From NCBI GenBank assembly GCA_900546485.1, contig URDK01000027.1, positions 1 to 31,950 on the forward strand: a stretch of DNA of 31,950 nucleotides, given 5' to 3'. The notes below the pieces were generated by a model. That model saw nothing but the letters and a program-made list of their open reading frames with translations. It had not been told where the DNA came from and searched no databases. Numbering within the stretch: the first letter of the stretch is position 1; each line of letters begins with the position of its first letter. Below, piece after piece: positions 6,599 to 14,757 of this stretch. The position numbers and the translations under genes were made by a program. The DNA is from an uncultured Eubacteriales bacterium. Its GTDB lineage: Bacteria; Bacillota; Clostridia; Oscillospirales; Oscillospiraceae.

Positions 6599-9500
6599 TT
6601 ACTTTTTGTCGAGGAAGCGATGGATAATCGCCGCCACCTGGGCACGGCTGGCACTGCTCTGCGGCTCCAATCCGTTTTCGCTGCCCTGCATGAGACCGGT
6701 GTACACCGCCCAGCGCATGGCATCGAGTGCGTAAGAGGAAACCTTATCCGCATCGGCAAAGCCGGTGAGCGCGTCGGTGGGCGCGTAGGTACTCCTGCCG
6801 GACCACTTGGCGTAGCGGTAGAGTATGGTCGCCAGCTGTTCGCGTGTCAGGCTGTTGTAAGGTCCGAACAAATCGTCGTCGAAGCCGTCCACTATGCCCT
6901 GAGAGCTGGCCCAGGCCACCGCGTCGGAGAACCAGGTGCCTCCGGGCACGTCAGAGAAGTCCGCGGTCTTACTGACAGTGGGCTCGCCCGCCACCCTGTA
7001 AAGCATCGTCACGAACATGGCGCGGTTGAGGGTCGTGTTCGGGCTGAACACCCTGTTGTCAACTCCGTCCATGATGCCCTTTTCGTAGACATATACCACG
7101 TCGTTGTAGAACCAGTCTCCGGGCTTTACGTCGTCAAACGGGAGCTCGGGCGTTGGCGTGGGTGTAGGAGTCACGGGCGGCAGCGGGATATCGGGATTGT
7201 CAGGTTCATCTCCGCCTTCGGAGCAGATGATCTCAGCCCTGTCTCGCACCCTGATGCGCGGATAGAGGCTGCTGTCGCCGGAATAGGTGTTGTCATAGCT
7301 GGCGAGACCTGTCGCCGAGATCTTGCAGCCGACCTCAAGGCCCTGCACGTCGGCATCAGTCGTGATATAGCCGTCAATGAATACGCGGCCAATGTTGCCC
7401 GCGGCGTCCTTCACCAGGATGTCCTGAACCAGGCCGTTCGCGTAGCTCACATCCGTGACCGTGCCCTCAAGCGTCACAAGGCTGCCGAGATAGCTGAGGT
7501 CGTTAAGCTGAGCCGCCGTTATCTTCGTCGGCTGTACAGGCGTAGTCTCTCCAATCTTCTCAATGGAGCCGAGGGAGATGGACAGCTGCCTCTCGCCCTG
7601 GTAGGACGAGGTGTGGCCGGTGATTCGCACCTTGTCGCCGAGCTTGAACGAACCTGCAACCGGGAACACGTTGATGCCCGCAGTGCCGTCCTGGACATAG
7701 ATGCAGTCGAAGAAAGCGGTGTCCTTGTCGTAGCCGGAGGCGTTGGAAGTGACTACGCCCTCTATCGTGAAGCGCACACCCTCATTCTTCTCATCCTGCA
7801 CCTGCTTTATGGTACTGATGGCAAGACCGTCGGGATTGAGATATTTCACCAGGTTCTCGCAGATCTTGTAGTTGGAGTAGTTCTTCTCGGCGCCTGAATC
7901 CACAGTTGCCTGCACCTCAAAGTTAGAGAGGAAGGCCGCGCCGGAAACCACGATCAGGCCCTTTCCAGCGAGCTGCTCCGTCGCCATGATGAGCAGCCTT
8001 TCTGTGCCGTCGGTGTAGGCGTATTTCGGGATGCTGTCGCCGCCCAGTTTGTCTCCGTCCACATCCTTGGAATACGTCGTCGCGTGCGCGAACACCACCG
8101 GAGTCACTGTGTCTGGCAGGGTATCGGTGGTTGCGTATACCGACGCTCCGCCGTAGTGACTGAAACGCTCTGTTTCATACTTGTCATAAGGCTTCTCCTC
8201 GTTCACTATAACGCCTTCAACAAGGAAGCTATCCCAGTTGTAATCGGAGAAATATAGCCTCCACGGGTCAACGTTGTCATCCTTGCAACGGACATCGTCG
8301 TAAGTCGCATCGTCGCCGATTCTGAGGGATGAGCCAAGCGCCTCAAGCACTGCGTTCTGCGTCGCCGCCATGTGCATTATGCCAGGATTATCCTGGATCA
8401 CATCATAGTTCTCGTAGTTGTCCGACCACCCGGTTACGATCACCATGCCTCCGGCCTCGTTGAAGGCCTTTATGGCAGCAATCTCTGTGGCCGAATACAC
8501 CTTTGGGTCTGCCTGGGCTTCTGAGCTCCGTCTGCTGGGCGCAGTAAGGATTATCGCCTTGTACTTGCCGTCTGCGTTCTCACAGGCCGCTATCAGATCA
8601 GCGCTGGTGTTGAGTTGCACGGTGCGGACGCCGTTTTGCATGGCAAGGCTGCTGAAGTTACCCATGCTGTCCTTGTAGTTTCCGTTTACATACTCGTTGT
8701 AGTGGCTCGCGTCAATGCCTATGTAGACCAGCTTGGAGCTGTCCTGCACGTCCAGCTCTATGGAGCTGGTGAAGGTGTACTCCTTACCATCCAGCTCAAT
8801 GACAGCCTCTACGCTCACCGTCTGAAGCTTGGCGGAGTCCGGAGTGAATTTGAACTCAACTCCCTGGCTTGCGCCGGAAGCGATGCTGACGTTTTCGGCC
8901 GTGTACTTCTTCACGCCGTCCACAGAGAACACCACGCTCTTGGCAGTGGCAGTGCCGGTCTCGGTGTTAAAGAGGTTCGCGGTGATGGTCAGCTCCTCGC
9001 CGGTCACGGGGTTGGCCGTGTCGCTGGTGACGGAGTCGATGCCGAGCTTGAGCACTTCGCCGACCCAAACCGGTGCGGTGACGGCCAGGTTGCCGTCTGC
9101 CTGCGTTACGCGGATGAAGTAGTAGCTGTAATCAGCCGGAATAGTGGCACTCAGCTCGCCGCTGGCCGGGATGCTGTCCCAGGTGTAGGCCACTCTGCCG
9201 GAGTTCACCACTACCTCGACCTTGGATATGGCGTCGCTGTGATCCGGATCGTAGACCGTGACCTCGATGTTGACGTTCTCGCCCACTGCGTCCGTGCCCA
9301 GCTGGCTGCCCATCATGTGGCCGTCCAGGGTGTAGCTTATCTCAAGGTTCTTGTCCTCGGTGGCGTAGAGGCGGCGCTCCCTGATGGCATCAAACAGCCC
9401 CTCCTCGGTGAGCGAGTCCGCGTAGATGACGTTCCTGGCGTCGTTGGCGTTGCCCCAGCTGCCCTTGTGGTTATCCTGGTTATTGGTTGGGGCAACGTGC

Positions 9501-12500
9501 CAGCCCTTGTCAAGGGCCATTATGTACTGCTCATAGCTCGGGTAGTAGCCGCCGGCCCCTACCTGGCCCTCGCCGTTGCCGACCTCGACGAGCTGGACAT
9601 AGCTGTCGAGCATCGGGGTGTAGTAGGCGAAGTCCGAGAAGTTGCCGAAGGTCGTACCAGGGTGGTTGAGCTGGTTTATGGATTGGACACCATTAGTTCC
9701 CGCTTCAATAAGAAGCTGGTAATAGGCCTGAAGCCCCGCGTCACCTGTTTTGTCGTTCAGCGTCTTGTTGTTGCGCGAGACTATACCGGGGGTGTTGAAG
9801 GTGTTTATGTGGCCCGGTCCGCCCGACCAGGTCATCTCGTAGCCTGCCAGCGCTATCCTGTCGGGGCTGCTCGCGTTGAAGTCGTCTATGGCGCTGTTGT
9901 ATGCCGCCCACTTATTGGCACTCTCGGTGGTCATCTTCGACGTATCATACAGCGCCTCCGCCGGGTTCGGAGCACTGGAGGAGTCAAAGTAGTTCGAGTG
10001 GTCGGTGAAGGCCACGAAGTCGACGCTGTCGCTCTCGGGGATACCTGCCACATAATCGAGAGCCTCGTCCAACGTGCCCGAACCGTCGGAATATTCGCCG
10101 GTGTGCGAGTGGAGCTGGCCGAAGTACGCAGCGAACTGGGCCTCGCCAACGGTGAAGCTCCAGGTCTTTGTTCCGTCCTTGTTGTCAGCTCTCTTGACCG
10201 TCACCACGACGGTGACACGGCCGTCGGCCAGGTCAGAGGCCGGGGTATAGGTAACCGTGCCGTTCTCATACTTCGCATTGACAGTCTGACCGTTTACGGT
10301 CATGGTCACGATCGGGTTCTCTCCGCCGTTTTCAATCTTCGCGCTGATAGTGGGGCGCTTGTCATCGCCAGTCTCGGCGCCCTGAGCCGGCGAGACCTCA
10401 GTGATGACAGGCTCGTCCTTCACCGCGACCTCTTTGCTGCCGCTGATATCCTTGCCCTTCGTGTCCGTGCCGCTGACCGTTATTGTGATCTTCTCGCCGG
10501 TCACGAGGTTTGCGGGCACGGTGTAGACGCCGTTCTCGCCCTTGGTGAGCTCATTATTTCCTACCTTGACGGTGAGCGTACCAACGCCAAACACAGCGTT
10601 GACTTCGACGGTGAACTCGTAGGACACTCCCGCATAAGCGTCTGTGCCGGTGATGGTAACCGTGGGCTTGTTGACAACGCCGGAAGTCAGATCTGCCTCA
10701 TCATTTGCGCAGGGATAGAAGAAGAACTCATAGATGTCGTAGTCCGTAACGTTGTACATGCTGTAGGTCTTGTAGGAGTCACTGTAATACTCGAGGTACT
10801 GGGAGTACCTGTTATTAAACTTAGCCGTCCTGCTCTCGAGGTTGAAGCCGCCCTTCTTGCCGTTTGTGAGCTTCCAGTCGGCGTCTTCGCTCGCGGTCTG
10901 GGAGTAGAAGGCGTTGTTGCCCGTGCCGTTGGAACACAGGTAGCCGTAGGCCTCATTCTTGAAGCGGTACCACTCCCCGTTTTTCTCAACGGTGAACACT
11001 ACGCCGCCGTTTTCGGCAGTGGCCTTGCTATCCGCAACTGTCGCCAGGGCATTTGCGATAGATGGGCTGTCCGCCGCACCTATCTGCCCCGCCAGTACGC
11101 CCTCAGCGGAGATATTGTAGAGCATGACCTCGTCGCCGGCCTCCGGCAGATCGCCGCTCTCGCCGCCGGGCTCGGTCGCCCCGTCAACCTTGATGAACTG
11201 CATCGCGTAGATGCTCTCATTGTTCGACTTATATTGGTATGTAGAAAACTCGCTGTACTGGCTATACCATTCGATGTAAAGAGTGGGTCTTCCCGCGTTT
11301 ATTATGTAGTAGCAGCCCTCTGTCGCTGCAGGACTTACAGTCCAGGTGTAATTCACCTCGTCAAGCGGCAGGCTATTATTTTTTGCATTTACAGACAGCT
11401 TCTTTTCACCGTTTGAGAAGGTGTATGTCCCGTCCCCGTTAACAGTGACGTCCCAGATAACGTCAGATGTGACGCTGTCAAAGCCGCCCGCGCTGTTCAA
11501 GGTCATGTCCACGCCAGCACGATAATATGTGCCTACAGCGTTAACAGACAGGGCCTTTTTATTCGCCGGGTTGTAGATCACAACCTTGTCGCCGGTGTTG
11601 ATTGGCCCAGCTTTTTCAGCCAGATAGAATTCCATCTGGTAGATATCAGTTTCTTTAATTCCGTATGTTGTAAACCCGTTATAGTATTCAAGAGCCTGAT
11701 TGTGGTTTCCATTGTAGTTGGCACCAACATTCTTGACATACCATTTTCCGGGCTGTCCATCGACCCCCGATATTGTCCATTTTCCGCAATCAGTCAGGCT
11801 ATCTGTAAAACTGAGGCCGTTACCGCTCTCGTCGGAGGTGAGGTATTTACCGTCAAGCACGAAAACATAGTTGTCCCCGTCTTTGACAGTTTTTACCTTG
11901 GCCATCCCGTCCGCCAATTCGATTTTATCCTCTGCTGCGTTGGCAGTAACATAAGCCAATCTGCTTCCACTTGCCTGAGATCCCATTACCGCACTATTCG
12001 CAGAGTTATAAATAATAACGGTATCCCCGTCACCCGGAAGCTCGGTCAGCTTAGTAGCGTAGCTCTTTTCCAGAGGAGGATCATCGGGATCCTCTCCGGG
12101 GTCAGGAAGCTCTATTTCGCCATTCAGTTTATAGAATGTCAGCGTCTGATCCTTTGTGTTGCCCGTTGTGTTCTTATACGTACGGAAATTGGGCGTACCA
12201 ACATCTTGACCGCCGTTATTGTCATAAACGCCCATATATCGCGTGTTCCCACCAGTATCCTGACACTTCAAATAACCGCTGGTATCATCAAGCGTCCAAG
12301 TAGATACAGGGGTACCATTTCCCACACGCAAACCATTATTATTATCAATACAATAAAGCCAAGTTTCTCTGATTCCGGCGGGATAAATATTGTATCCGCC
12401 GTCAACTTTCACAATATTCCAGCATTGAGTGCTATCATTCGTCACACTCGAGTCCCAAACTAGAGCAGGCCCCCACGTTTGAGTCCCGCCGTTGTTGAGC

Positions 12501-12679
12501 AGAGCATAACTTTTTTGAGTGTGGCTGGCATACATGGTAATGGCTATAACATCATCAGGTTGAATATCCGCCAGTTCCACCTCTTCCCATGTAGCCTCAT
12601 CCGCAGCCGCAGCTGTTACTGGCAGCATGCTTACCAGCATCAGCACAACCAAAAACATGGCCAAGAATCTCTTTCGCAT
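6599..12679 (-). CDS. Giant SLH-anchored secreted protein with PHP-type (CehA/McbA-like) hydrolase domain
   Basis: This 2,026-residue surface protein begins with a signal peptide (1-26, ending VTAAAA). Domains, with rough positions, are: three repeats built around GDxVxIYN (215, 363, 513); an Ig-like region (about 660-850); a PHP/CehA-type metallohydrolase (about 850-1200, with GQLHSHTGEYSDGSG, AFTDHSN, NHPGT and DNHKGSWG supplying metal-binding His and Asp); a CARDB-like domain (1210-1306); a GATase/DUF4350-like Rossmann region (1313-1585); two OB-fold-like domains (1620-1820); and a Pro/Thr linker. Three SLH repeats (1850-2026) would bind it to cell-wall polymer. AGGAGGT lies 7 nt before the ATG. 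The substrate is unknown; the mix of PHP and OB domains would fit a nuclease or phosphoesterase, but this is inference. The first third is more AT-rich than the rest. Confidence 0.9.
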   Translation of the reverse strand: MRKRFLAMFLVVLMLVSMLPVTAAAADEATWEEVELADIQPDDVIAITMYASHTQKSYALLNNGGTQTWGPALVWDSSVTNDSTQCWNIVKVDGGYNIYPAGIRETWLYCIDNNNGLRVGNGTPVSTWTLDDTSGYLKCQDTGGNTRYMGVYDNNGGQDVGTPNFRTYKNTTGNTKDQTLTFYKLNGEIELPDPGEDPDDPPLEKSYATKLTELPGDGDTVIIYNSANSAVMGSQASGSRLAYVTANAAEDKIELADGMAKVKTVKDGDNYVFVLDGKYLTSDESGNGLSFTDSLTDCGKWTISGVDGQPGKWYVKNVGANYNGNHNQALEYYNGFTTYGIKETDIYQMEFYLAEKAGPINTGDKVVIYNPANKKALSVNAVGTYYRAGVDMTLNSAGGFDSVTSDVIWDVTVNGDGTYTFSNGEKKLSVNAKNNSLPLDEVNYTWTVSPAATEGCYYIINAGRPTLYIEWYSQYSEFSTYQYKSNNESIYAMQFIKVDGATEPGGESGDLPEAGDEVMLYNISAEGVLAGQIGAADSPSIANALATVADSKATAENGGVVFTVEKNGEWYRFKNEAYGYLCSNGTGNNAFYSQTASEDADWKLTNGKKGGFNLESRTAKFNNRYSQYLEYYSDSYKTYSMYNVTDYDIYEFFFYPCANDEADLTSGVVNKPTVTITGTDAYAGVSYEFTVEVNAVFGVGTLTVKVGNNELTKGENGVYTVPANLVTGEKITITVSGTDTKGKDISGSKEVAVKDEPVITEVSPAQGAETGDDKRPTISAKIENGGENPIVTMTVNGQTVNAKYENGTVTYTPASDLADGRVTVVVTVKRADNKDGTKTWSFTVGEAQFAAYFGQLHSHTGEYSDGSGTLDEALDYVAGIPESDSVDFVAFTDHSNYFDSSSAPNPAEALYDTSKMTTESANKWAAYNSAIDDFNASSPDRIALAGYEMTWSGGPGHINTFNTPGIVSRNNKTLNDKTGDAGLQAYYQLLIEAGTNGVQSINQLNHPGTTFGNFSDFAYYTPMLDSYVQLVEVGNGEGQVGAGGYYPSYEQYIMALDKGWHVAPTNNQDNHKGSWGNANDARNVIYADSLTEEGLFDAIRERRLYATEDKNLEISYTLDGHMMGSQLGTDAVGENVNIEVTVYDPDHSDAISKVEVVVNSGRVAYTWDSIPASGELSATIPADYSYYFIRVTQADGNLAVTAPVWVGEVLKLGIDSVTSDTANPVTGEELTITANLFNTETGTATAKSVVFSVDGVKKYTAENVSIASGASQGVEFKFTPDSAKLQTVSVEAVIELDGKEYTFTSSIELDVQDSSKLVYIGIDASHYNEYVNGNYKDSMGNFSSLAMQNGVRTVQLNTSADLIAACENADGKYKAIILTAPSRRSSEAQADPKVYSATEIAAIKAFNEAGGMVIVTGWSDNYENYDVIQDNPGIMHMAATQNAVLEALGSSLRIGDDATYDDVRCKDDNVDPWRLYFSDYNWDSFLVEGVIVNEEKPYDKYETERFSHYGGASVYATTDTLPDTVTPVVFAHATTYSKDVDGDKLGGDSIPKYAYTDGTERLLIMATEQLAGKGLIVVSGAAFLSNFEVQATVDSGAEKNYSNYKICENLVKYLNPDGLAISTIKQVQDEKNEGVRFTIEGVVTSNASGYDKDTAFFDCIYVQDGTAGINVFPVAGSFKLGDKVRITGHTSSYQGERQLSISLGSIEKIGETTPVQPTKITAAQLNDLSYLGSLVTLEGTVTDVSYANGLVQDILVKDAAGNIGRVFIDGYITTDADVQGLEVGCKISATGLASYDNTYSGDSSLYPRIRVRDRAEIICSEGGDEPDNPDIPLPPVTPTPTPTPELPFDDVKPGDWFYNDVVYVYEKGIMDGVDNRVFSPNTTLNRAMFVTMLYRVAGEPTVSKTADFSDVPGGTWFSDAVAWASSQGIVDGFDDDLFGPYNSLTREQLATILYRYAKWSGRSTYAPTDALTGFADADKVSSYALDAMRWAVYTGLMQGSENGLEPQSSASRAQVAAIIHRFLDKK

Positions 12680-12747
12680 ACACTACCTCCTAGTTGTTCC
12701 CAAGCAAGCCCTTGTTTTCTTCAAAATGACATATCTGCTTTTCATAT

Positions 12748-12756
12748 ATTATACCA
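12748..12756 (-). promoter_or_regulatory. Extended -10 promoter of the SLH-protein gene
   Basis: TGGTATAAT reads on the minus strand (12756-12748), a perfect extended -10. A TTGCGA lies 15 nt upstream, a poor -35 spacing. Transcription would start near 12741, leaving an untranslated leader of about 60 nt. Confidence 0.55.
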
Positions 12757-12853
12757 ATCGCCCAAATTTCGCAACACATAATGCGCATTTTTTCGTTATT
12801 TTACACGCAAATTACACAAGCATAACATAACTTGCTCGTCTGCGTGTGTGGAC

Positions 12854-12905
12854 AGGCAACAACGGCGTGTGCTGCACATAGGCTTTCTACGGAGGGTTGC
12901 CTATG
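12854..12905 (+). promoter_or_regulatory. Two mutually exclusive hairpins covering the start of the small recombinase-operon gene
   Basis: AGGCAAC (12854-12860) can pair with GTTGCCT (12896-12902), and CATAGGC (12877-12883) can pair with GCCTATG (12899-12905). The 3' arms overlap and the second includes the ATG, while the ribosome binding site GGAGGG (12891-12896) lies in the loop or at the stem edge. This could hold translation of the recombinase unit low. It is a hand-made fold. Confidence 0.35.
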
Positions 12906-13064
12906 AAGCAGAAACTGCCTATTGTAAAGTGTCTATATCCTAAAGAATCCGAAAAGAGTGCCTCAGACTTGCTGGAGGAGTCTTTTCGGATTTACCTTAT
13001 CCGCATCCTTGCCGCAGCTGAACGGCCTGCTGCCCAGGGAGGTGTGACATGTACTCAGAGATAA
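12903..13064 (+). CDS. Small protein translated ahead of the serine recombinase
   Basis: This 53-codon gene has a ribosome binding site (GGAGGG, 12891-12896) before its ATG and overlaps the recombinase start by 16 nt, so the two are probably coupled. The protein begins MKQKLPIVKCLYPKES, continues with an amphipathic segment (SASDLLEESFRIYLIRILAA) and has no domain that I can name. Small genes of this shape often precede large serine recombinases in clostridial elements. A role as a recombination-direction partner or simply as a translation coupler is possible, but nothing in the sequence decides it. A 12-bp inverted repeat lies inside it. Confidence 0.6.
   Translation: MKQKLPIVKCLYPKESEKSASDLLEESFRIYLIRILAAAERPAAQGGVTCTQR
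12946..12992. repeat. 12-bp perfect inverted repeat inside the small gene
   Basis: AATCCGAAAAGA (12946-12957) and TCTTTTCGGATT (12981-12992) are exact reverse complements separated by 23 nt. The repeat lies within coding sequence just upstream of the recombinase start. It could be an RNA hairpin that limits recombinase expression or a protein-binding site. Confidence 0.6.
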
Positions 13065-14626
13065 GCAACCCCATGGACTACCATGCGGCATTATATATTC
13101 GACTCTCAAAGGAGGACGAGAACGACGGGCCTTCCCAGAGTGTCCAGAACCAGGAATCCCTCCTGCGCGAGTTCGTAAAACAGCAGCGGCTCAATGTCTA
13201 CGACACCTACATAGACGACGGCTGGAGCGGCACCAATTTCGACCGGCCGGATTTCCAGCGGATGATAGCCGACATAGAGGCAAAGCGCGTCAACATGGTC
13301 ATCACAAAGGACCTCTCCCGTCTCGGCCGCGACTACATAATGACCGGCCACTACATGGAGCGCTACTTTCCCGAACATCGCGTGCGATACATCTCCTTGC
13401 TGGACGGCATAGACACCGGCGTGGACTCCACGGCCAACGATATCACCCCATTCCGTGCCATCATGAATGATATGTACGCCAAGGACATCTCTAAGAAAAT
13501 CAAGAGCGTCAAGCGCGACAAGCAGCGCCGTGGCCTCTTCATCGGCGGCAAGCCGGTTTACGGCTACAAGATGCACCCCACGGAGAAAAACCGCATCGTC
13601 ATCGACGAGGAGGCCGCCCCCGTCGTGCGGCGCATCTTTGCCCTTGCCATATCCGGCATGAGCTGCCGCCAGATAGCCGCCGCCCTCAACTCGGAGGGCG
13701 TCCCCTCCCCCGCCGCCTACGCCAAATTGCCGGTGGCAAAGCCTGGCCCCTACACTGGCCTGTGGAGCAGCGAGCGGATCTCCGAAATGCTGAAAAACGA
13801 GACCTACATCGGCAACATGGTGCAGGGACGCATGGTGAAGATAAGCTATAAGTCCAAGAAGTGCCTACGGCAATCGCCGGAGGACTGGGTCGTTGTCGAG
13901 GGCACGCACGAGCCGCTCATTGATGCGGAGAGCTTCAAGAAGGTGCAGCTGCTGCTGAACAGCCGCCGCAGCACCCGGAGCCGGACCTACGACTTCCTGC
14001 TCAAGGGCCTCATTTTCTGCCACGAGTGCGGTCATCCGCTGGCGGTGCTCAACCGCAAGAACGCCGCCGGGGAGGATGTGTTCTACTTCGTCTGCCGCAC
14101 CTATCAGCGCTTCACCAAGGCAGGGGTCTGTACCTGCCACTCCATCAAGGAGGAGACGGTGAATGAGGCGGTGGTCGCCAAGGTGCGGGAGGTCTGCCAG
14201 GCATATCTTGACCCTGACCGGCTGCTCCCAATTGCAGAAGAAGCTGTGGAGAACGCCAGCAAGGCGGCCAGCCGTGAAGAGGAGATGCAAGCGCTGCAAT
14301 CCAAAATCACCGCTCTGACCACCAATCTGGACCAGATGTACATGGACCGGCTGAACGGCCTGCTCTCCGAGGACGACTTCCAGCGCATCTATCAGAAGGT
14401 CAAGGCGGACCGAGCCGTTTTGGAGGTCCGGGCGAAAAGCCTTATCAAGCAGGCGGAGCAGCCGGAGGACGTCGCAGAAAAGGCCAGGTCGCTGGTCAGG
14501 CAGTTCCTCGACTCGGCCTTCACCAGCCGGGAGCTGCTGGTCAGCCTCATCGAACGGGTGGAGCTGACCGAGGAAAAGGAGATAATCATCAAGTTCCGCT
14601 TCCATGAGCTGGAGGCGATTTCTTAA
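13049..14626 (+). CDS. Large serine recombinase (site-specific, element excision/integration)
   Basis: This 525-residue enzyme cuts and rejoins DNA at attachment sites through a serine-DNA bond. The resolvase catalytic domain spans about 12-160; the nucleophile is Ser20 in ALYIRLSKED and LSRLGRDY holds further active-site arginines. The recombinase DNA-binding domain follows (about 165-290, GGKPVYGYKM). A zinc-ribbon domain (about 310-370, CHECGHP and a later CxC) and a coiled coil (about 385-475) complete the large-serine-recombinase plan. Length is normal and the gene is intact. AGGGAGGTG lies directly upstream of the ATG. It ends 20 bp from the 3' fragment of sigK, as expected if it drives excision of a skin-like element. 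It is closer in style to TndX/Tn-type recombinases than to Bacillus SpoIVCA. Confidence 0.94.
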   Translation: MYSEISNPMDYHAALYIRLSKEDENDGPSQSVQNQESLLREFVKQQRLNVYDTYIDDGWSGTNFDRPDFQRMIADIEAKRVNMVITKDLSRLGRDYIMTGHYMERYFPEHRVRYISLLDGIDTGVDSTANDITPFRAIMNDMYAKDISKKIKSVKRDKQRRGLFIGGKPVYGYKMHPTEKNRIVIDEEAAPVVRRIFALAISGMSCRQIAAALNSEGVPSPAAYAKLPVAKPGPYTGLWSSERISEMLKNETYIGNMVQGRMVKISYKSKKCLRQSPEDWVVVEGTHEPLIDAESFKKVQLLLNSRRSTRSRTYDFLLKGLIFCHECGHPLAVLNRKNAAGEDVFYFVCRTYQRFTKAGVCTCHSIKEETVNEAVVAKVREVCQAYLDPDRLLPIAEEAVENASKAASREEEMQALQSKITALTTNLDQMYMDRLNGLLSEDDFQRIYQKVKADRAVLEVRAKSLIKQAEQPEDVAEKARSLVRQFLDSAFTSRELLVSLIERVELTEEKEIIIKFRFHELEAIS

Positions 14627-14657
14627 AGGGCATCGTTTACATTAACCGCGCAGCTAT
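14627..14657. other. Probable attachment-site junction of a skin-like element
   Basis: The recombinase stop is at 14626 and an in-frame TAA at 14643-14645 precedes the sigK reading frame. SigK identity begins at about CGCAGCTAT (14649-14657). The hybrid site made by integration should therefore lie here. The exact crossover bases cannot be set without the other end of the element. Confidence 0.45.
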
Positions 14658-14720
14658 GTATCGCGCATTGAGAAGAAGGCGCTGGAGAAACTGCGGGAGG
14701 CTCTTGGGGATGACATATGA
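14646..14720 (+). pseudogene. sigK: 3' fragment of sigK (sporulation sigma factor, region 4.2)
   Basis: A frame of 24 codons ending at TGA (14718-14720) encodes RSYVSRIEKKALEKL followed by a short tail. This is the recognition-helix end of region 4.2 in sporulation sigma factors, where SigK typically reads ISRSYVSRIEK. The frame is cut off upstream by a TAA, so this is the downstream part of an interrupted gene, not a separate small gene. No SigK 5' part occurs anywhere in the window. It may be a functional half that is rejoined in the mother cell or a relic. It shares the terminator at 14723 with the convergent GH65 gene. Confidence 0.78.
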
Positions 14721-14722
14721 AA

Positions 14723-14753
14723 AGCCCCGCGCGCTGAAAAAGCGCGCGGGGCT
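14723..14753. terminator. Terminator between the sigK fragment and the GH65 gene
   Basis: AGCCCCGCGCGCT (14723-14735) and AGCGCGCGGGGCT (14741-14753) form a 13-bp GC-rich stem with loop GAAAA, followed on the plus strand by CTCTTT and on the minus strand by TTTTC. It can serve both convergent transcripts. Confidence 0.85.
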
Positions 14754-14757
14754 CTCT

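Noticed and set aside
8615..11416. 933-codon open frame on the plus strand opposite the SLH-protein gene
   Set aside because: It is antisense to the PHP and Ig regions, which have recognisable motifs. Its composition is Val/Leu/Ala/Arg rich without any domain.
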